The notes under the pieces were generated by a model. The model had not been told where the DNA came from. It was given only the letters and a program-made list of their open reading frames with translations, and did not search any database. Made by a program: the position numbers and the translations under genes. This document shows, in pieces, positions 34,313-43,382 of a DNA stretch of 51,064 nt. The stretch's first letter is position 1. Each line of letters opens with the position of its first letter. The DNA comes from Candidatus Poribacteria bacterium (GTDB taxonomy: Bacteria > Poribacteria > WGA-4E > WGA-3G), in contig JAJDXV010000118.1 in assembly GCA_022823085.1 (NCBI GenBank), positions 1-51,064 of the forward strand, given 5' to 3'.

Positions 34313-34564
34313 ATGAAAACAATGACGTATAAAGGTTATACAGCGGAAATTTATTATAGTGACGAAGATGGTTTTTTTGTCGGTGATGTCGTCGGTATTG
34401 ATGATATCATTTGTTTCCACGGAAGCACGGATGAAGAATTACGTGTTGCCTTTGAAGGGGTTGTGGATCTCTATATTGAGGCATTGGAACAACCGGAAAC
34501 CCCACCGCAAAAACATTTTGCAGGGAGATTGCTGTCGCGCCTGCGTCAAGCACTCCATCTATAA
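34313..34564 (+). CDS. HicB-like antitoxin, solitary
   Basis: 83 residues: MTYKGYTAEIYYSDEDGFFVGDVVGIDDIICFHGSTDEELRVAF is the partial RNase H-like fold of HicB antitoxins. The usual HicA double-stranded-RNA-binding toxin is not present on either side; only 46 bp separate it from the previous gene, and the next gene begins 18 bp later. The tail FAGRLLSRLRQALHL is as in HicB proteins with a short ribbon-helix-helix remnant. Confidence 0.8.
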   Translation: MKTMTYKGYTAEIYYSDEDGFFVGDVVGIDDIICFHGSTDEELRVAFEGVVDLYIEALEQPETPPQKHFAGRLLSRLRQALHL

Positions 34565-34582
34565 AAACAAGGAACTTTACCG

Positions 34583-35293
34583 GTGAAGACCTGTGTTATT
34601 GTTTTTGCCAAGAATCCGGTGCCGAACCGAGTCAAGACGCGACTCGTGCCGCCGCTTTCGCCGGAACAGGCGGCGATGCTCTATACTGCATTCCTTACAG
34701 ATTGGTGTGCGGCACTTGCAGAACTTACGGACGTGGACATCGTTATTGCGTACACACCCGAAGATGCACAACCCGATCTACAGGCATTAATCAGAGACGA
34801 TGCCACCTACATCCCGCAAATCGGGGACGATCTCGGCGAACGACTCGTTTACGCAACGCGGTGGGCAGCTGAACACGGATACACAAAGATTCTGATCGTC
34901 GGATCCGACAGTCCGACGCTACCGATTTCGTATCTCTCCGAAGCCATTACACTGCTTGACGCACGGGACATTGTTATCGGACCGAGTGTAGACGGTGGTT
35001 ATTACCTCATCGGTTTTGCTGTGGAGAATTTAACAAAGACAGTGCCGCTCGTATTTTCGGAGATTGCGTGGAGCACAGCGGCGGTTTTTCAACAGACCGT
35101 GACGCACGTCCGTGAAGCAGAAGGAACGCTTGGACTCCTACCGCCGTGGTATGATATTGATACGGCTGAAGATTTGGCGTTTCTACAGGCACACATATCG
35201 GCGATGCAGCTCGCGGGTGACACAGTACAAGCCGTTAGAACGGCATCTATCTTGGCGGAACTGTTTGATAAAATAGGATTGACGCAATTTTGA
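34583..35293 (+). CDS. DUF2064/TIGR04282-family glycosyltransferase-like protein
   Basis: 236 residues from a GTG with AAGGA upstream. VIVFAKNPVPNRVKTRLVPPLS is the N-terminal nucleotide-binding motif; GDDLGERL, GSDSPTLP and GPSVDGGYYLIG follow. This is the GT-A-fold group once annotated as arsenosugar-related transferases. The last six codons (IGLTQF and stop) lie within the left end of inverted-repeat element F, so the insertion has supplied the C-terminus and stop codon. Confidence 0.85.
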   Translation: MKTCVIVFAKNPVPNRVKTRLVPPLSPEQAAMLYTAFLTDWCAALAELTDVDIVIAYTPEDAQPDLQALIRDDATYIPQIGDDLGERLVYATRWAAEHGYTKILIVGSDSPTLPISYLSEAITLLDARDIVIGPSVDGGYYLIGFAVENLTKTVPLVFSEIAWSTAAVFQQTVTHVREAEGTLGLLPPWYDIDTAEDLAFLQAHISAMQLAGDTVQAVRTASILAELFDKIGLTQF

Positions 35294-35425
35294 GTGTAGC
35301 CCGTTCTGTTAGATGAGATTTTTCGGCAAACATAGTGGCCTCCTGCCACAAACTGACAGTTTTGCGGCGTACTCGCCCAGATGCGACGTGCATCGTGCTA
35401 CAAAAGAGGAGCATGCGTAAGCCCT
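35275..35425. mobile_element. inverted-repeat element F (151 bp)
   Basis: Left end AGGATTGACGCA (one mismatch in place of the usual CTT), right end TGCGTAAGCCCT. It carries the same 32-bp insert as element B with one mismatch. Without the insert, the central hairpin would be CACAAACT-GAC-AGTTTGTG. It overlaps the end of the preceding gene by 19 bp. Confidence 0.85.
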
Positions 35426-35449
35426 ATATAAAAAGAAAGGAACTCAATC

Positions 35450-36181
35450 ATGGGACAATTAGATGGAAAAGTTGCGATTGTAACGGGCGGGAACCGCGGG
35501 ATCGGTAAAGGGATCGCGAGGGGACTTGCTGCTGAAGGCGCGAGCCTGACGATCGCTGCACGGAACGCCGAACTTCTTGAGGAAACCGCTAACGAACTCC
35601 GGGCAAACGGGACAAAGGTGTTGGCTGTTCCGACGGATGTAACGGACGAGGCACAGATCAAAGCACTCTTTGAAAAGTCGATGTCGGAATACGGACGTTT
35701 GGATATCCTCGTCAATAATGCGGGGGCGTTCAATGCCGGTCCGATAGATGAACTCTCAACAGAGGATTGGGATTGGGTTGTCGGTGTGAACCTCCGCGCG
35801 CCGTTTCTCTGCACGCGTGAGGCATTCGGTATTATGAAGGCACAGGGTGAAGGTGGACGTATCATCAATGTCGGCAGTATCTCATCGCATCGGGTGCGTC
35901 CGCGGACTGCGCCTTATAGTGCGACTAAATTCGGTATCTGGGGATTGACACAGGTAACGGCACTCGAAGGGAGACCGCACGGGATCACAGCGAGTTGTTT
36001 GAAACCCGGTAACACTTATGTAGAACGCCACCAGAACAGTTCACAAGCACCCACGGAACCGATGATGGACGTTGACGACATCGCGCAAGCCGCTGTCTTG
36101 ATGGCAACCTTACCACCGAATATCAATATGTTAGACGCGACCGTTTTGCCTGTTGGTCAACTCTATGTCGGACGCGGCTAA
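35450..36181 (+). CDS. short-chain dehydrogenase/reductase
   Basis: 243 residues of classical SDR type: TGGNRGIG (about 12-19) for cofactor, NNAG, a catalytic Ser in VGSISS and YSATK (Tyr, Lys). FabG-like in size. The C-terminus (VEGRPHGITASCLKPGNTYVE-type) resembles sugar or polyol oxidoreductases. AAAGGA precedes the ATG. A PhyH gene follows 112 bp downstream. Substrate unknown. Confidence 0.9.
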   Translation: MGQLDGKVAIVTGGNRGIGKGIARGLAAEGASLTIAARNAELLEETANELRANGTKVLAVPTDVTDEAQIKALFEKSMSEYGRLDILVNNAGAFNAGPIDELSTEDWDWVVGVNLRAPFLCTREAFGIMKAQGEGGRIINVGSISSHRVRPRTAPYSATKFGIWGLTQVTALEGRPHGITASCLKPGNTYVERHQNSSQAPTEPMMDVDDIAQAAVLMATLPPNINMLDATVLPVGQLYVGRG

Positions 36182-36204
36182 CGCGCGCTTCCGCGAACCT
36201 CTTT

Positions 36205-36230
36205 GCAGGCAGGGTTCAAACCCCGACTGC
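36205..36230. repeat. imperfect CAGGCR hairpin repeat
   Basis: GCAGGCAGGGTTCAAACCCC plus GACTGC folds on itself with two mismatches. Related to the hairpins at 38821-38851 and 39672-39696 and to part of element D. Confidence 0.5.
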
Positions 36231-36293
36231 AGTGTTTATGATATAGCGTCCCAGGAAAAAATACCTAAACCGTAAGGCAGCTGGAGGAAACCC

Positions 36294-37514
36294 ATGAAAG
36301 TGAACCGGGACCAATTCATGGAAGAAGGGTATCTCGTGCTACGTGAAGTCGTACCACCAGAAGAGCTGAACGCACTACGTGAGAGTTACGAACTGATGGT
36401 CTCACGTCAGCGAGGAATCTGGTCAAAAGAACGGGCACCAAACGATCCGCCGGGGGGTGTATGGGAGACTTCGCCACAACCGCGTCTCCTGCTCGGACGC
36501 GATCCGCTTGCGAAGCTGGTTGACGAAAAGACAGCGAGTGCAGTCGAGATTTGGGCGCACGAAAATATGCAAGGTGCCAGCACTGCGCTGCTCGACGAGG
36601 AAGATGCGGGTGTCACGGAGATGATGCTCATGTGCAATCCCGTCCGAGACTGCGGACCCGCGACTTGGCACCGCGATCACCACCCGATTGATACCGCGCC
36701 GCTACAAGGCTATATTGACGACATCGTGGAGACGGGACCCCGCTATGTGCAGTGGAATCTCTCACTTTATGACGATAGTGTATTATGGGTACTCCCCGGC
36801 AGTCATCTGCGCGTCAACACCGAGGCGGAAAACCGACAGTTGTTAGCGGATCCAAAGGTACCACTACCCGGTGCCGTTCAGACACATCTCAACGCGGGGG
36901 ATGGGGTCGTCTATATTCTGCCGATTTTACACTGGGGAAGCAACTACAGTCGAAAAATGCGGCGCACAATTCACGGTGGGTTCTCAAACCATACCCACTA
37001 TCAGGCGTTTGATTACATAAATTATCTATCGCCGAAAGTACAAGATAGATTCTATCGTTGGAACAAGCGCAGCAATCAGATGCAAGTCTGGACAGAAGAC
37101 GCGCTACGAGCCGTCATCGAAAAAAACGCAACCGACTACCACGCAGCCCTCGAAAATCTGCATCCGGGGAGAGACGAAAAGGGGAAAATGCTCTCAACTG
37201 TCTTTCTCTGCAAAGCTGCCTGTTTTATTGCATTAGAACACGGTTGTGACCTTGCGGAGATTCCCGATGACTTGAAGAACCGTGGTAAAGGTTTCCACGC
37301 GATTACGCTTAATTGGGGACCCCCATTCGCCGAACGGTTTACGAAGGAAGATGCAGTAACCCTATGGGAGCGTTTTAAACCGGTTGACGCGCTCTTGAAG
37401 ACCGACGAAGAGTTGTATCTCCCCGGTTTCCAGTCGGGTCCGATGCACTACTATTTCAATGAGATGCCAGCGAACTTCAACGTTTCGGATTTCATCAGGT
37501 CGTGGGAACTATAA
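36294..37514 (+). CDS. phytanoyl-CoA dioxygenase (PhyH) family protein
   Basis: 406 residues. The Fe(II)/2-oxoglutarate triad is visible as WHRDHH (His126, Asp128) with a distal His in RRTIHGGFSNH. GGAGG precedes the ATG at a good distance. These enzymes hydroxylate diverse substrates, and PhyH paralogues are very abundant in Poribacteria. Its 3' end overlaps the convergent isomerase gene by 6 bp (37509-37514), an unusual tail-to-tail overlap. Substrate unknown. Confidence 0.8.
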   Translation: MKVNRDQFMEEGYLVLREVVPPEELNALRESYELMVSRQRGIWSKERAPNDPPGGVWETSPQPRLLLGRDPLAKLVDEKTASAVEIWAHENMQGASTALLDEEDAGVTEMMLMCNPVRDCGPATWHRDHHPIDTAPLQGYIDDIVETGPRYVQWNLSLYDDSVLWVLPGSHLRVNTEAENRQLLADPKVPLPGAVQTHLNAGDGVVYILPILHWGSNYSRKMRRTIHGGFSNHTHYQAFDYINYLSPKVQDRFYRWNKRSNQMQVWTEDALRAVIEKNATDYHAALENLHPGRDEKGKMLSTVFLCKAACFIALEHGCDLAEIPDDLKNRGKGFHAITLNWGPPFAERFTKEDAVTLWERFKPVDALLKTDEELYLPGFQSGPMHYYFNEMPANFNVSDFIRSWEL

Positions 37515-38303
37515 CCGTAAACCGAGCATCCCGCTGAGATAGAGATATGCTTCTTCGGTATAACGCGGTAGATTTTCCGCGTCTTCGACTTCTAATTCCA
37601 ATGTCAAATCACCTTGGTAACCTTCTGTTTGGAGGGTTTCAATAATCTGTTTGAGATTGAGTTCACCGCGCCCGATACCGACAGATACGGCACCGATATG
37701 GTCCTTGAGATGCACCGCGTAAATACGGGAACCGAATTGGCGGATCGCTGCGAGTGTGTCCACGCCGGACGTATGGAAATGCCCGGTATCGATGCAGACT
37801 CCGACCCGTTCGTCCGGAATAGCGTCTAAAATCGTTTGGAAGTCTTCTGCTTGTTCAAGTACATTGCCGTGATGTGGTTCGAGCGTTAGCTTGATTTGGC
37901 TCTCTGCTGGTATACGTTCCAGTACTTCACACACACAGGCGGTCACCCGATCCAATGCGCCGGATTCTGTTCTACGTTGTGCGCCGCTTGTTGTCAGGTG
38001 TGTTGCACCGAGTCCTTCAGCGATTTCGACGCACCTTGCGATTGCGTTTGCGCGTGCGTCAACATCAGCATTGTCGTGTCCACCCCATCCCGGCGGATAG
38101 AGTCCAGCACACTTCATGCCAGATGCTTCAACCTTTGCCTTCATACCGTCTATATCGAACGCAAGGGCAGCATCAACACTCCATATCAGCGGTCCGTGGA
38201 TTTCCATAAGTCGATAGCCGATCTGCGGTGCGTATTCCAATGTCGCAGCGACTTCATCTTCAGCATAACCTCGGTAACAGATAGAAGCACAGATAATATC
38301 CAT
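37509..38303 (-). CDS. sugar phosphate isomerase/epimerase-like TIM barrel
   Basis: 264 residues. LTLEPHHGNV and GVCIDTGHFHTSG with LTLELEVED near the C-terminus are the metal-binding Glu/Asp/His blocks of the xylose-isomerase-like superfamily, so the active site seems intact. One of three such proteins in the window (others at 26379 and 38867). Tail-to-tail overlap with the PhyH gene. Confidence 0.85.
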   Translation of the reverse strand: MDIICASICYRGYAEDEVAATLEYAPQIGYRLMEIHGPLIWSVDAALAFDIDGMKAKVEASGMKCAGLYPPGWGGHDNADVDARANAIARCVEIAEGLGATHLTTSGAQRRTESGALDRVTACVCEVLERIPAESQIKLTLEPHHGNVLEQAEDFQTILDAIPDERVGVCIDTGHFHTSGVDTLAAIRQFGSRIYAVHLKDHIGAVSVGIGRGELNLKQIIETLQTEGYQGDLTLELEVEDAENLPRYTEEAYLYLSGMLGLRL

Positions 38304-38312
38304 AAAGTTTCC

Positions 38313-38340
38313 TTGAAAAATTGTGTAGAAAAGGTATAAT
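38313..38340 (+). promoter_or_regulatory. promoter of yjbQ
   Basis: TTGAAA (38313-38318), 16 bp, TATAAT (38335-38340), 36 bp before the GTG start. A second TATAAT-like sequence follows. Confidence 0.7.
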
Positions 38341-38376
38341 AAACGGTATAATCAGTAGACTTGGAGTACACAAAAC

Positions 38377-38787
38377 GTGATTCAACAAATCGAAATAATG
38401 CTACCTGAATACCCGCGCGGTTTTCATCTTATAACGGATGAAATCATGAAATCGCTTGATGCATTGCCGAGGGAAGGTATCCTGCACCTGTTTATTAAGC
38501 ACACCTCGGCAGGATTAACGATCAACGAGAACGACGATCCGACAGTTCGAGAAGACTTCGCCAACAGTTTTGACCGACTCGTCAAAGAGCGAGAACCGTT
38601 CTATAAACACACAATAGAAGGCGACGACGATATGCCCGCACATATTAAAGCGTCGCTCGTCGGTTTCGATGTCTCCATTCCGATTACCAACCATCACCTC
38701 AATTTAGGTATATGGCAGGGGATTTATCTATGCGAATTCCGAAATCAGGGAGGCAGACGGAAGGTACTCGCGACACTCTATTCTTAA
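38377..38787 (+). CDS. yjbQ: YjbQ/UPF0047 family protein
   Basis: 136 residues from a GTG. HTSAGLTINENDDPTVREDF and GIWQGIYLCEFRNQGGRRKV are the hallmark blocks, with the conserved His/Asp site. E. coli YjbQ has weak thiamine phosphate synthase activity in genetic tests. GGAG stands 11 bp upstream. It stands alone, with its own promoter and terminator. Confidence 0.93.
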   Translation: MIQQIEIMLPEYPRGFHLITDEIMKSLDALPREGILHLFIKHTSAGLTINENDDPTVREDFANSFDRLVKEREPFYKHTIEGDDDMPAHIKASLVGFDVSIPITNHHLNLGIWQGIYLCEFRNQGGRRKVLATLYS

Positions 38788-38820
38788 TTTTTTACGTGTG
38801 TTCGGTATATGCAGCTCGGA

Positions 38821-38860
38821 CTGCAGGCGAGGTTTTAAACTCCGCCTGCAGTTTGTTTTA
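38821..38860 (+). terminator. strong hairpin terminator, possibly bidirectional
   Basis: CTGCAGGCG (38821-38829) pairs exactly with CGCCTGCAG (38843-38851), followed by TTTGTTTTA. It separates yjbQ from the convergent isomerase gene and belongs to the same hairpin family as 39672-39696. Confidence 0.75.
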
Positions 38861-38866
38861 TCAATA

Positions 38867-39625
38867 CTACAGTTCGCTATAGAGTTCAGCGTGTCGTTTC
38901 AGTACGGCCTCTGAGTCCGGTGGATTGATGACCTCTATAGAGACAAACCCGTTATAGCCGTCTTCTGCGAGAAGTGTCAGTGAATCGCGTTCCGTGTCTG
39001 GCATTGGACCGCTGTCCCCGAAATTGACGTGTGCGTGTCGAACTTTGCCACGGAGATGGACATAAGCGACATCGACCGGTTCGCCGTGTCGGACATGATG
39101 CGCAGCGTGCCAATTTACATAGGTATTTTGCGCTTCGGCGCGATGCAGTGTCTCTGCAACATAACTGCCGATGAGGTTGCCGTGTGTCTCCAAACAGAGC
39201 GCAACCCCTGCGTCGCCTGCCAACCCATCGCATTCACGAATGCCATCGGCTTCCCAATCTAAAGTTTCGGAGACTTTAACAGGCGTGTCCGGCACTCTAT
39301 CCCCGAAAATACGGATATTCGCCGCACCCATCGTTTCAGCGAGATCAATGTAACGCTTGAGGCGTTCGACCTGTTCAGCACGTTTGTTGGCATCCGGATC
39401 AATGAATCGGACACCCGTAGCGATACAAGAGAGGTCAATCCCACTATCGACGAATTGGGAACGCGCATCGCGGAGTTGTTGCGACGTAGCATCCAATTCG
39501 ACACCGTGTCCGTGATCCCATTCGACGCGGAGTTCCAGGTGTTTGTAATCATACTGTTTCGCTTTGTCAATCAGTTCCGCTAACGTTAGCGGCGGACAGA
39601 CGGACGACATAAATCCAAATTGCAT
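38867..39625 (-). CDS. sugar phosphate isomerase/epimerase-like TIM barrel
   Basis: 252 residues. LELRVEWDHGHG, ALCLETHGN, VNWHAAH and VSIEVINPPD give the usual acidic and His ligands of the xylose-isomerase-like superfamily. It resembles the isomerases of sugar-catabolic clusters. The start MQFGFMSSVCPP is preceded by GGAGG on the minus strand (GGAGGCTTTACATG). Convergent with yjbQ. Confidence 0.8.
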   Translation of the reverse strand: MQFGFMSSVCPPLTLAELIDKAKQYDYKHLELRVEWDHGHGVELDATSQQLRDARSQFVDSGIDLSCIATGVRFIDPDANKRAEQVERLKRYIDLAETMGAANIRIFGDRVPDTPVKVSETLDWEADGIRECDGLAGDAGVALCLETHGNLIGSYVAETLHRAEAQNTYVNWHAAHHVRHGEPVDVAYVHLRGKVRHAHVNFGDSGPMPDTERDSLTLLAEDGYNGFVSIEVINPPDSEAVLKRHAELYSEL

Positions 39626-39671
39626 GTAAAGCCTCCAGTTTTATTGGGTTCAAAAATTACGTCCTCCGTTG

Positions 39672-39696
39672 CAGGCGAGGGTTGTAACCCCGCCTG
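39672..39696. repeat. CAGGCG hairpin repeat
   Basis: CAGGCGAGGGTT and AACCCCGCCTG form an 11-bp stem with one bulged A. The wider stretch 39653-39730 has AATTACG...CGTAATT at its ends. It lies between the sbcC 3' end and the start of the preceding gene. Confidence 0.6.
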
Positions 39697-39737
39697 ACGC
39701 AGATAGGACGCGGAGAAATTGCGTAATTCTTATTAAG

Positions 39738-42700
39738 TTAACCTCGAACATCAACAGATGAACTGCCGTTTCCTTTTTTCTTCACTTCGATTTTGACGGG
39801 TAAACGTCTGGTTAATTCCTGAATATGACTGATGAGGAAGATACTTCGTCCCTGCATGCGGAGTCCTTCGAGTGCTGCGATCGCGATGTCAAGCGTTTCG
39901 CTGTCGAGGGTCCCGAACCCTTCGTCGAGGAACAGTGAGTTGAGTTGTGCGCGTCCGCTGCTGAGTTCCGAAAGCGCGAGTGCTAAGGCGAGACTCGTCA
40001 GGAAGGATTCGCCACCGGAGAGTGTCTGAACCGGGCGTTCCTCATTTGCGTTCCAGCGATCGACGACACTCAAGTCGCCGATGCTCTCAACCTTAAGTTC
40101 ATAGCGATCTGAGGTGAGGTATCGCAGTTGCTCGTTTGCCAGATTCCCCATCTGTCTGAACATAATCTCCAGTGCGAAATCGCGTAACGCGTTGGCTGGA
40201 ATTGTCTCCTGTAAACGCTGCCAGCGTGTCACCTCTTGTTCGGCTTTATCTAACTCACCGGCAAGCGCTTCACGTTTCTCAAGCGCATCTTTCAAATCAT
40301 CGATTTTCTGCTGTTGTGCACCAATCTCTTGCTGCGCTTCTTGCAGGTGTGCCTCGGTTTCTGCCAGTTCGGTCTCAATCCGATCTAATGCATCTAGATC
40401 ATACGGCGTTTCCTCAAATCGAGTCTGCAACTCAGTCATCTCTAAGGCGAGGCGTTGCGTTTCAGTCGCATGCGTATCAATTTGATCTGTGAGTTCCTGT
40501 ATCTGTGCCTCATCTCGAAAAGCTTTGTTGTGTGCTTCCAGTGCGTCAAATCCAGCATCATTTAACTTATCGGTATAAGTTTTATAGGCATTATCAAACT
40601 TTCTACTGGACTCCTTTTGATGATTTTTACAAATCTGGTGAGCAGTCGCCTTTTGCGTGAACAGACTTTGGCTGTCCTGCAATTGTTGTTCGGCTTGATC
40701 GCGTTCAGTCTCTTTTCGCCTCGACTCGGCTTCTAATTTGTCAATAACCGCATCAATTTCGGTTTCTGTTTCCAACCCGCCAGTTTTCTCGCGAACAGCA
40801 GATAGGAACGCTTCCCGCTCACGTAGGTACCCGGCTTTTTCGTTTTTCAACGTTTCACGGTTATTTTTTAAATTCTGAAGGGTGCTCTCGTCCGCCTCGA
40901 TATTCGCGTTAAGCACCTGAAGATCTGTCTCTGCTTTACCGAGTTCATCTTCACGCGATGTCACCACTTCAATGTTATCTTCAAATTGATCCGCAGCCGC
41001 CTTCGGTTTAACGCCGTGAAAGGTCTCAGGCATAGATTCCCAGAAACGTTCCTCTGTCGCCTTAATATCCGCATGTAAATCCGCAATCGTATCGTTTATA
41101 CCTTCGAGCTGTGTTTCGGTTTCATTCAAGGTGTTTGTCTCGCGTGTGATGTCGTTCTCACAGGTTTCGAGTTGCTGTGCCACTATTTGCAGGGCACTGT
41201 CTGCTTGTGTCCGTGCTTGATCGGCTTTTGTGATGTTTGAGATAGCCGTATCCGCTGTGTCAAACTGTTCGGATGTCCACGCCGACGAAACGTCGTTATC
41301 CGGATAGAGCGCCTGCCATTTTGTGAGGAGTTCCGCTGCTTCCTCTTGCAGTGTCTCTATGTCTGTTGTACATGCTTCAATCTGGGCGGCAGTATTGCGT
41401 TTGTCTTGTTCCGTCTGAATTTGCTCTGTTTGCAGAGCTTGTCGTTTTGATTGCGCTACGTCTAATTCGGCTTCCGCAGCGGTTAGAGCCTCTTCAGCAC
41501 GTTGGATCCGTTCCTCACTTTCAGGCTCGACAACATCCGCGCATGGATGATCTGTCGCACCACACACCGCGCACGGTTCTCCCGGTTGAAGACGTTGTCG
41601 AAGTTGATTGATCGGGTCCGCCCATTTCGCTGATTCTTCCTCTTCCTCACAACGCTGAACGATCCCAGCGATTTGCTGACACACTGCCGTTTGGCTCGCG
41701 AAGTTGATTTCGATTTGTCCAAGTTCTGCATCCAATGCCGCTGCGGTCTCATTCAATATGCTCAGTCGGTTTTTGGCATCCATCAAATCATCTTGTGTCG
41801 CCTCATATTTCTGCGAGATCGGTTGTGCCTTAGCTGCTTGTTGTTTTCGGTCAGTCCATTCTTCAGTGGTACCGGTCGCCCGGAGATCGTTCAATTGTAT
41901 GTTGGCATCTTCTAACGTCGTCTCCGCCGCTGCTTTTTCTGAGAGACGTTTTTCCTGAGTTTTAGATAATTTCTCAATCTCCTTTTTCAATGACGATACT
42001 CTCTTTTCAGCATTTTCTTTCCCCTTCAGTTCTGTTTTCAACTGTTTTTCGTGTGAAGTGAGTTCCGCCAGAAGAAGGGTTACTCGGTTAAGACGTGGTT
42101 GCCGATCCGACGGAAGCGGATTATCTTCCAAAAAACGTTGCGCGTCATCAATCTCCCTTTCTAACTCGGCTCGTTTCGTTTCTCTGTCCGTTAATTGGTT
42201 TTCCATCTTATCAATCTGACTGCCCAAACTCGCTAAACCCGGATCCCGTTTTTCTGCCTCCGCAAGTTGACCTGCCGCTCGTTCTACATCAGATTTTGCT
42301 GCAGTGTAAATCGGCATCTTTTGGTCGCGTTCAATGGATGCAACTTGATATGCCTCTTCCTTTTCGTGATAGGTAGCTTTGTCGGTTTCAACTTGGGTTT
42401 CCGCTGCTGTTTTTTCGGCTGTTGCACCGTGGAGTGCTTCCTCAGATTTTTCGAGTTCCGATTTCGCAGTATCAAATGCCTGTTTTTCGGGAAGGAGACG
42501 CTGGGCGCGATTCGCGTTTTCGAGCTCTGCTTGAAAGGCATCAATCTCCGGGTGTTGAGCGATAAGCTCTTCTTGTCGTTTTTCCACAAACTGCAGTTTC
42601 TCAAAATCTTCTTTACGTTTTATTTCCCGATCTTTTTTTTCTTGAATGTCCCGACTTTCCGAACCTAACGCGTCGGCTCCGGTTTGCAATCTGTTGCGTT

Positions 42701-43382
42701 CCGTTTCGGCATCTGCGACTTGCTCACGCGAGGCTTCTGGAATTTTATTTAATTTCTCGTAGACTTCAGCGTTTGCAGCCTCAACCGCGCTAACTTTGTC
42801 ATTTAATGCTTGTTTCAGCACATCATAGATACTGACCCCAGCAGTCGCTTCCAAAATTGTGCGTCTGTCTTCGTTGTTCGCCTTCAAGAATGCTGCGAAC
42901 TCGCCTTGTGCCAACATGACCGACCGTCTAAATGCGTCGAAGTCTAACCCTAAAATAGACTCTACCTCTTCACTCACGGTTTTCTGGCTGGCTCCGAGGG
43001 ATTTGCCGCGTGTTGATAACTTGTTTGTGATTAACTTTTCATTATCTGCATGACGCAATTCCACCCTTGGCGAACCGTTCTGCTTAGCCGACCAGATCGC
43101 GAGGTAACGGGTGCCATTCGCGATAAAAACCACTTCAGTGGAACCCTCTTTTTCGCCATGACTGATGAGGTGGTTCGGATTTTGGCTGCCTGTCCCGCTG
43201 AGGCGAGGCGTTTTCCCGTAAAGCGCGACGCAGATCGCATCCAACAGCGTCGTTTTTCCTGCCCCTGTCGGACCGGTAATCGCCACGAGCGACGCATCAT
43301 CCAACGGTGAGCTCTCAAAATCAATCTCAACCGACTCACGAAAACTATTTAGGTTCTTAAGTTTCAATTTACATATTTTCAT
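39738..43382 (-). CDS. sbcC: exonuclease subunit SbcC (SMC-like ATPase)
   Basis: 1214 residues. Walker A GPTGAGKTT (37-45), two long coiled coils around a zinc hook CAVC (Cys604, Cys607), and the C-terminal signature LSGGESFLTSLALALALSEL with Walker B LFLDEGFGTLD. It forms the ATPase arm of SbcCD, which cuts hairpins and protein-blocked DNA ends. Its ATG overlaps the sbcD stop by 4 bp, and the pair is one operon. Hairpin-forming repeats abound in this window, which is notable for a genome that has this enzyme. Confidence 0.95.
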   Translation of the reverse strand: MKICKLKLKNLNSFRESVEIDFESSPLDDASLVAITGPTGAGKTTLLDAICVALYGKTPRLSGTGSQNPNHLISHGEKEGSTEVVFIANGTRYLAIWSAKQNGSPRVELRHADNEKLITNKLSTRGKSLGASQKTVSEEVESILGLDFDAFRRSVMLAQGEFAAFLKANNEDRRTILEATAGVSIYDVLKQALNDKVSAVEAANAEVYEKLNKIPEASREQVADAETERNRLQTGADALGSESRDIQEKKDREIKRKEDFEKLQFVEKRQEELIAQHPEIDAFQAELENANRAQRLLPEKQAFDTAKSELEKSEEALHGATAEKTAAETQVETDKATYHEKEEAYQVASIERDQKMPIYTAAKSDVERAAGQLAEAEKRDPGLASLGSQIDKMENQLTDRETKRAELEREIDDAQRFLEDNPLPSDRQPRLNRVTLLLAELTSHEKQLKTELKGKENAEKRVSSLKKEIEKLSKTQEKRLSEKAAAETTLEDANIQLNDLRATGTTEEWTDRKQQAAKAQPISQKYEATQDDLMDAKNRLSILNETAAALDAELGQIEINFASQTAVCQQIAGIVQRCEEEEESAKWADPINQLRQRLQPGEPCAVCGATDHPCADVVEPESEERIQRAEEALTAAEAELDVAQSKRQALQTEQIQTEQDKRNTAAQIEACTTDIETLQEEAAELLTKWQALYPDNDVSSAWTSEQFDTADTAISNITKADQARTQADSALQIVAQQLETCENDITRETNTLNETETQLEGINDTIADLHADIKATEERFWESMPETFHGVKPKAAADQFEDNIEVVTSREDELGKAETDLQVLNANIEADESTLQNLKNNRETLKNEKAGYLREREAFLSAVREKTGGLETETEIDAVIDKLEAESRRKETERDQAEQQLQDSQSLFTQKATAHQICKNHQKESSRKFDNAYKTYTDKLNDAGFDALEAHNKAFRDEAQIQELTDQIDTHATETQRLALEMTELQTRFEETPYDLDALDRIETELAETEAHLQEAQQEIGAQQQKIDDLKDALEKREALAGELDKAEQEVTRWQRLQETIPANALRDFALEIMFRQMGNLANEQLRYLTSDRYELKVESIGDLSVVDRWNANEERPVQTLSGGESFLTSLALALALSELSSGRAQLNSLFLDEGFGTLDSETLDIAIAALEGLRMQGRSIFLISHIQELTRRLPVKIEVKKKGNGSSSVDVRG

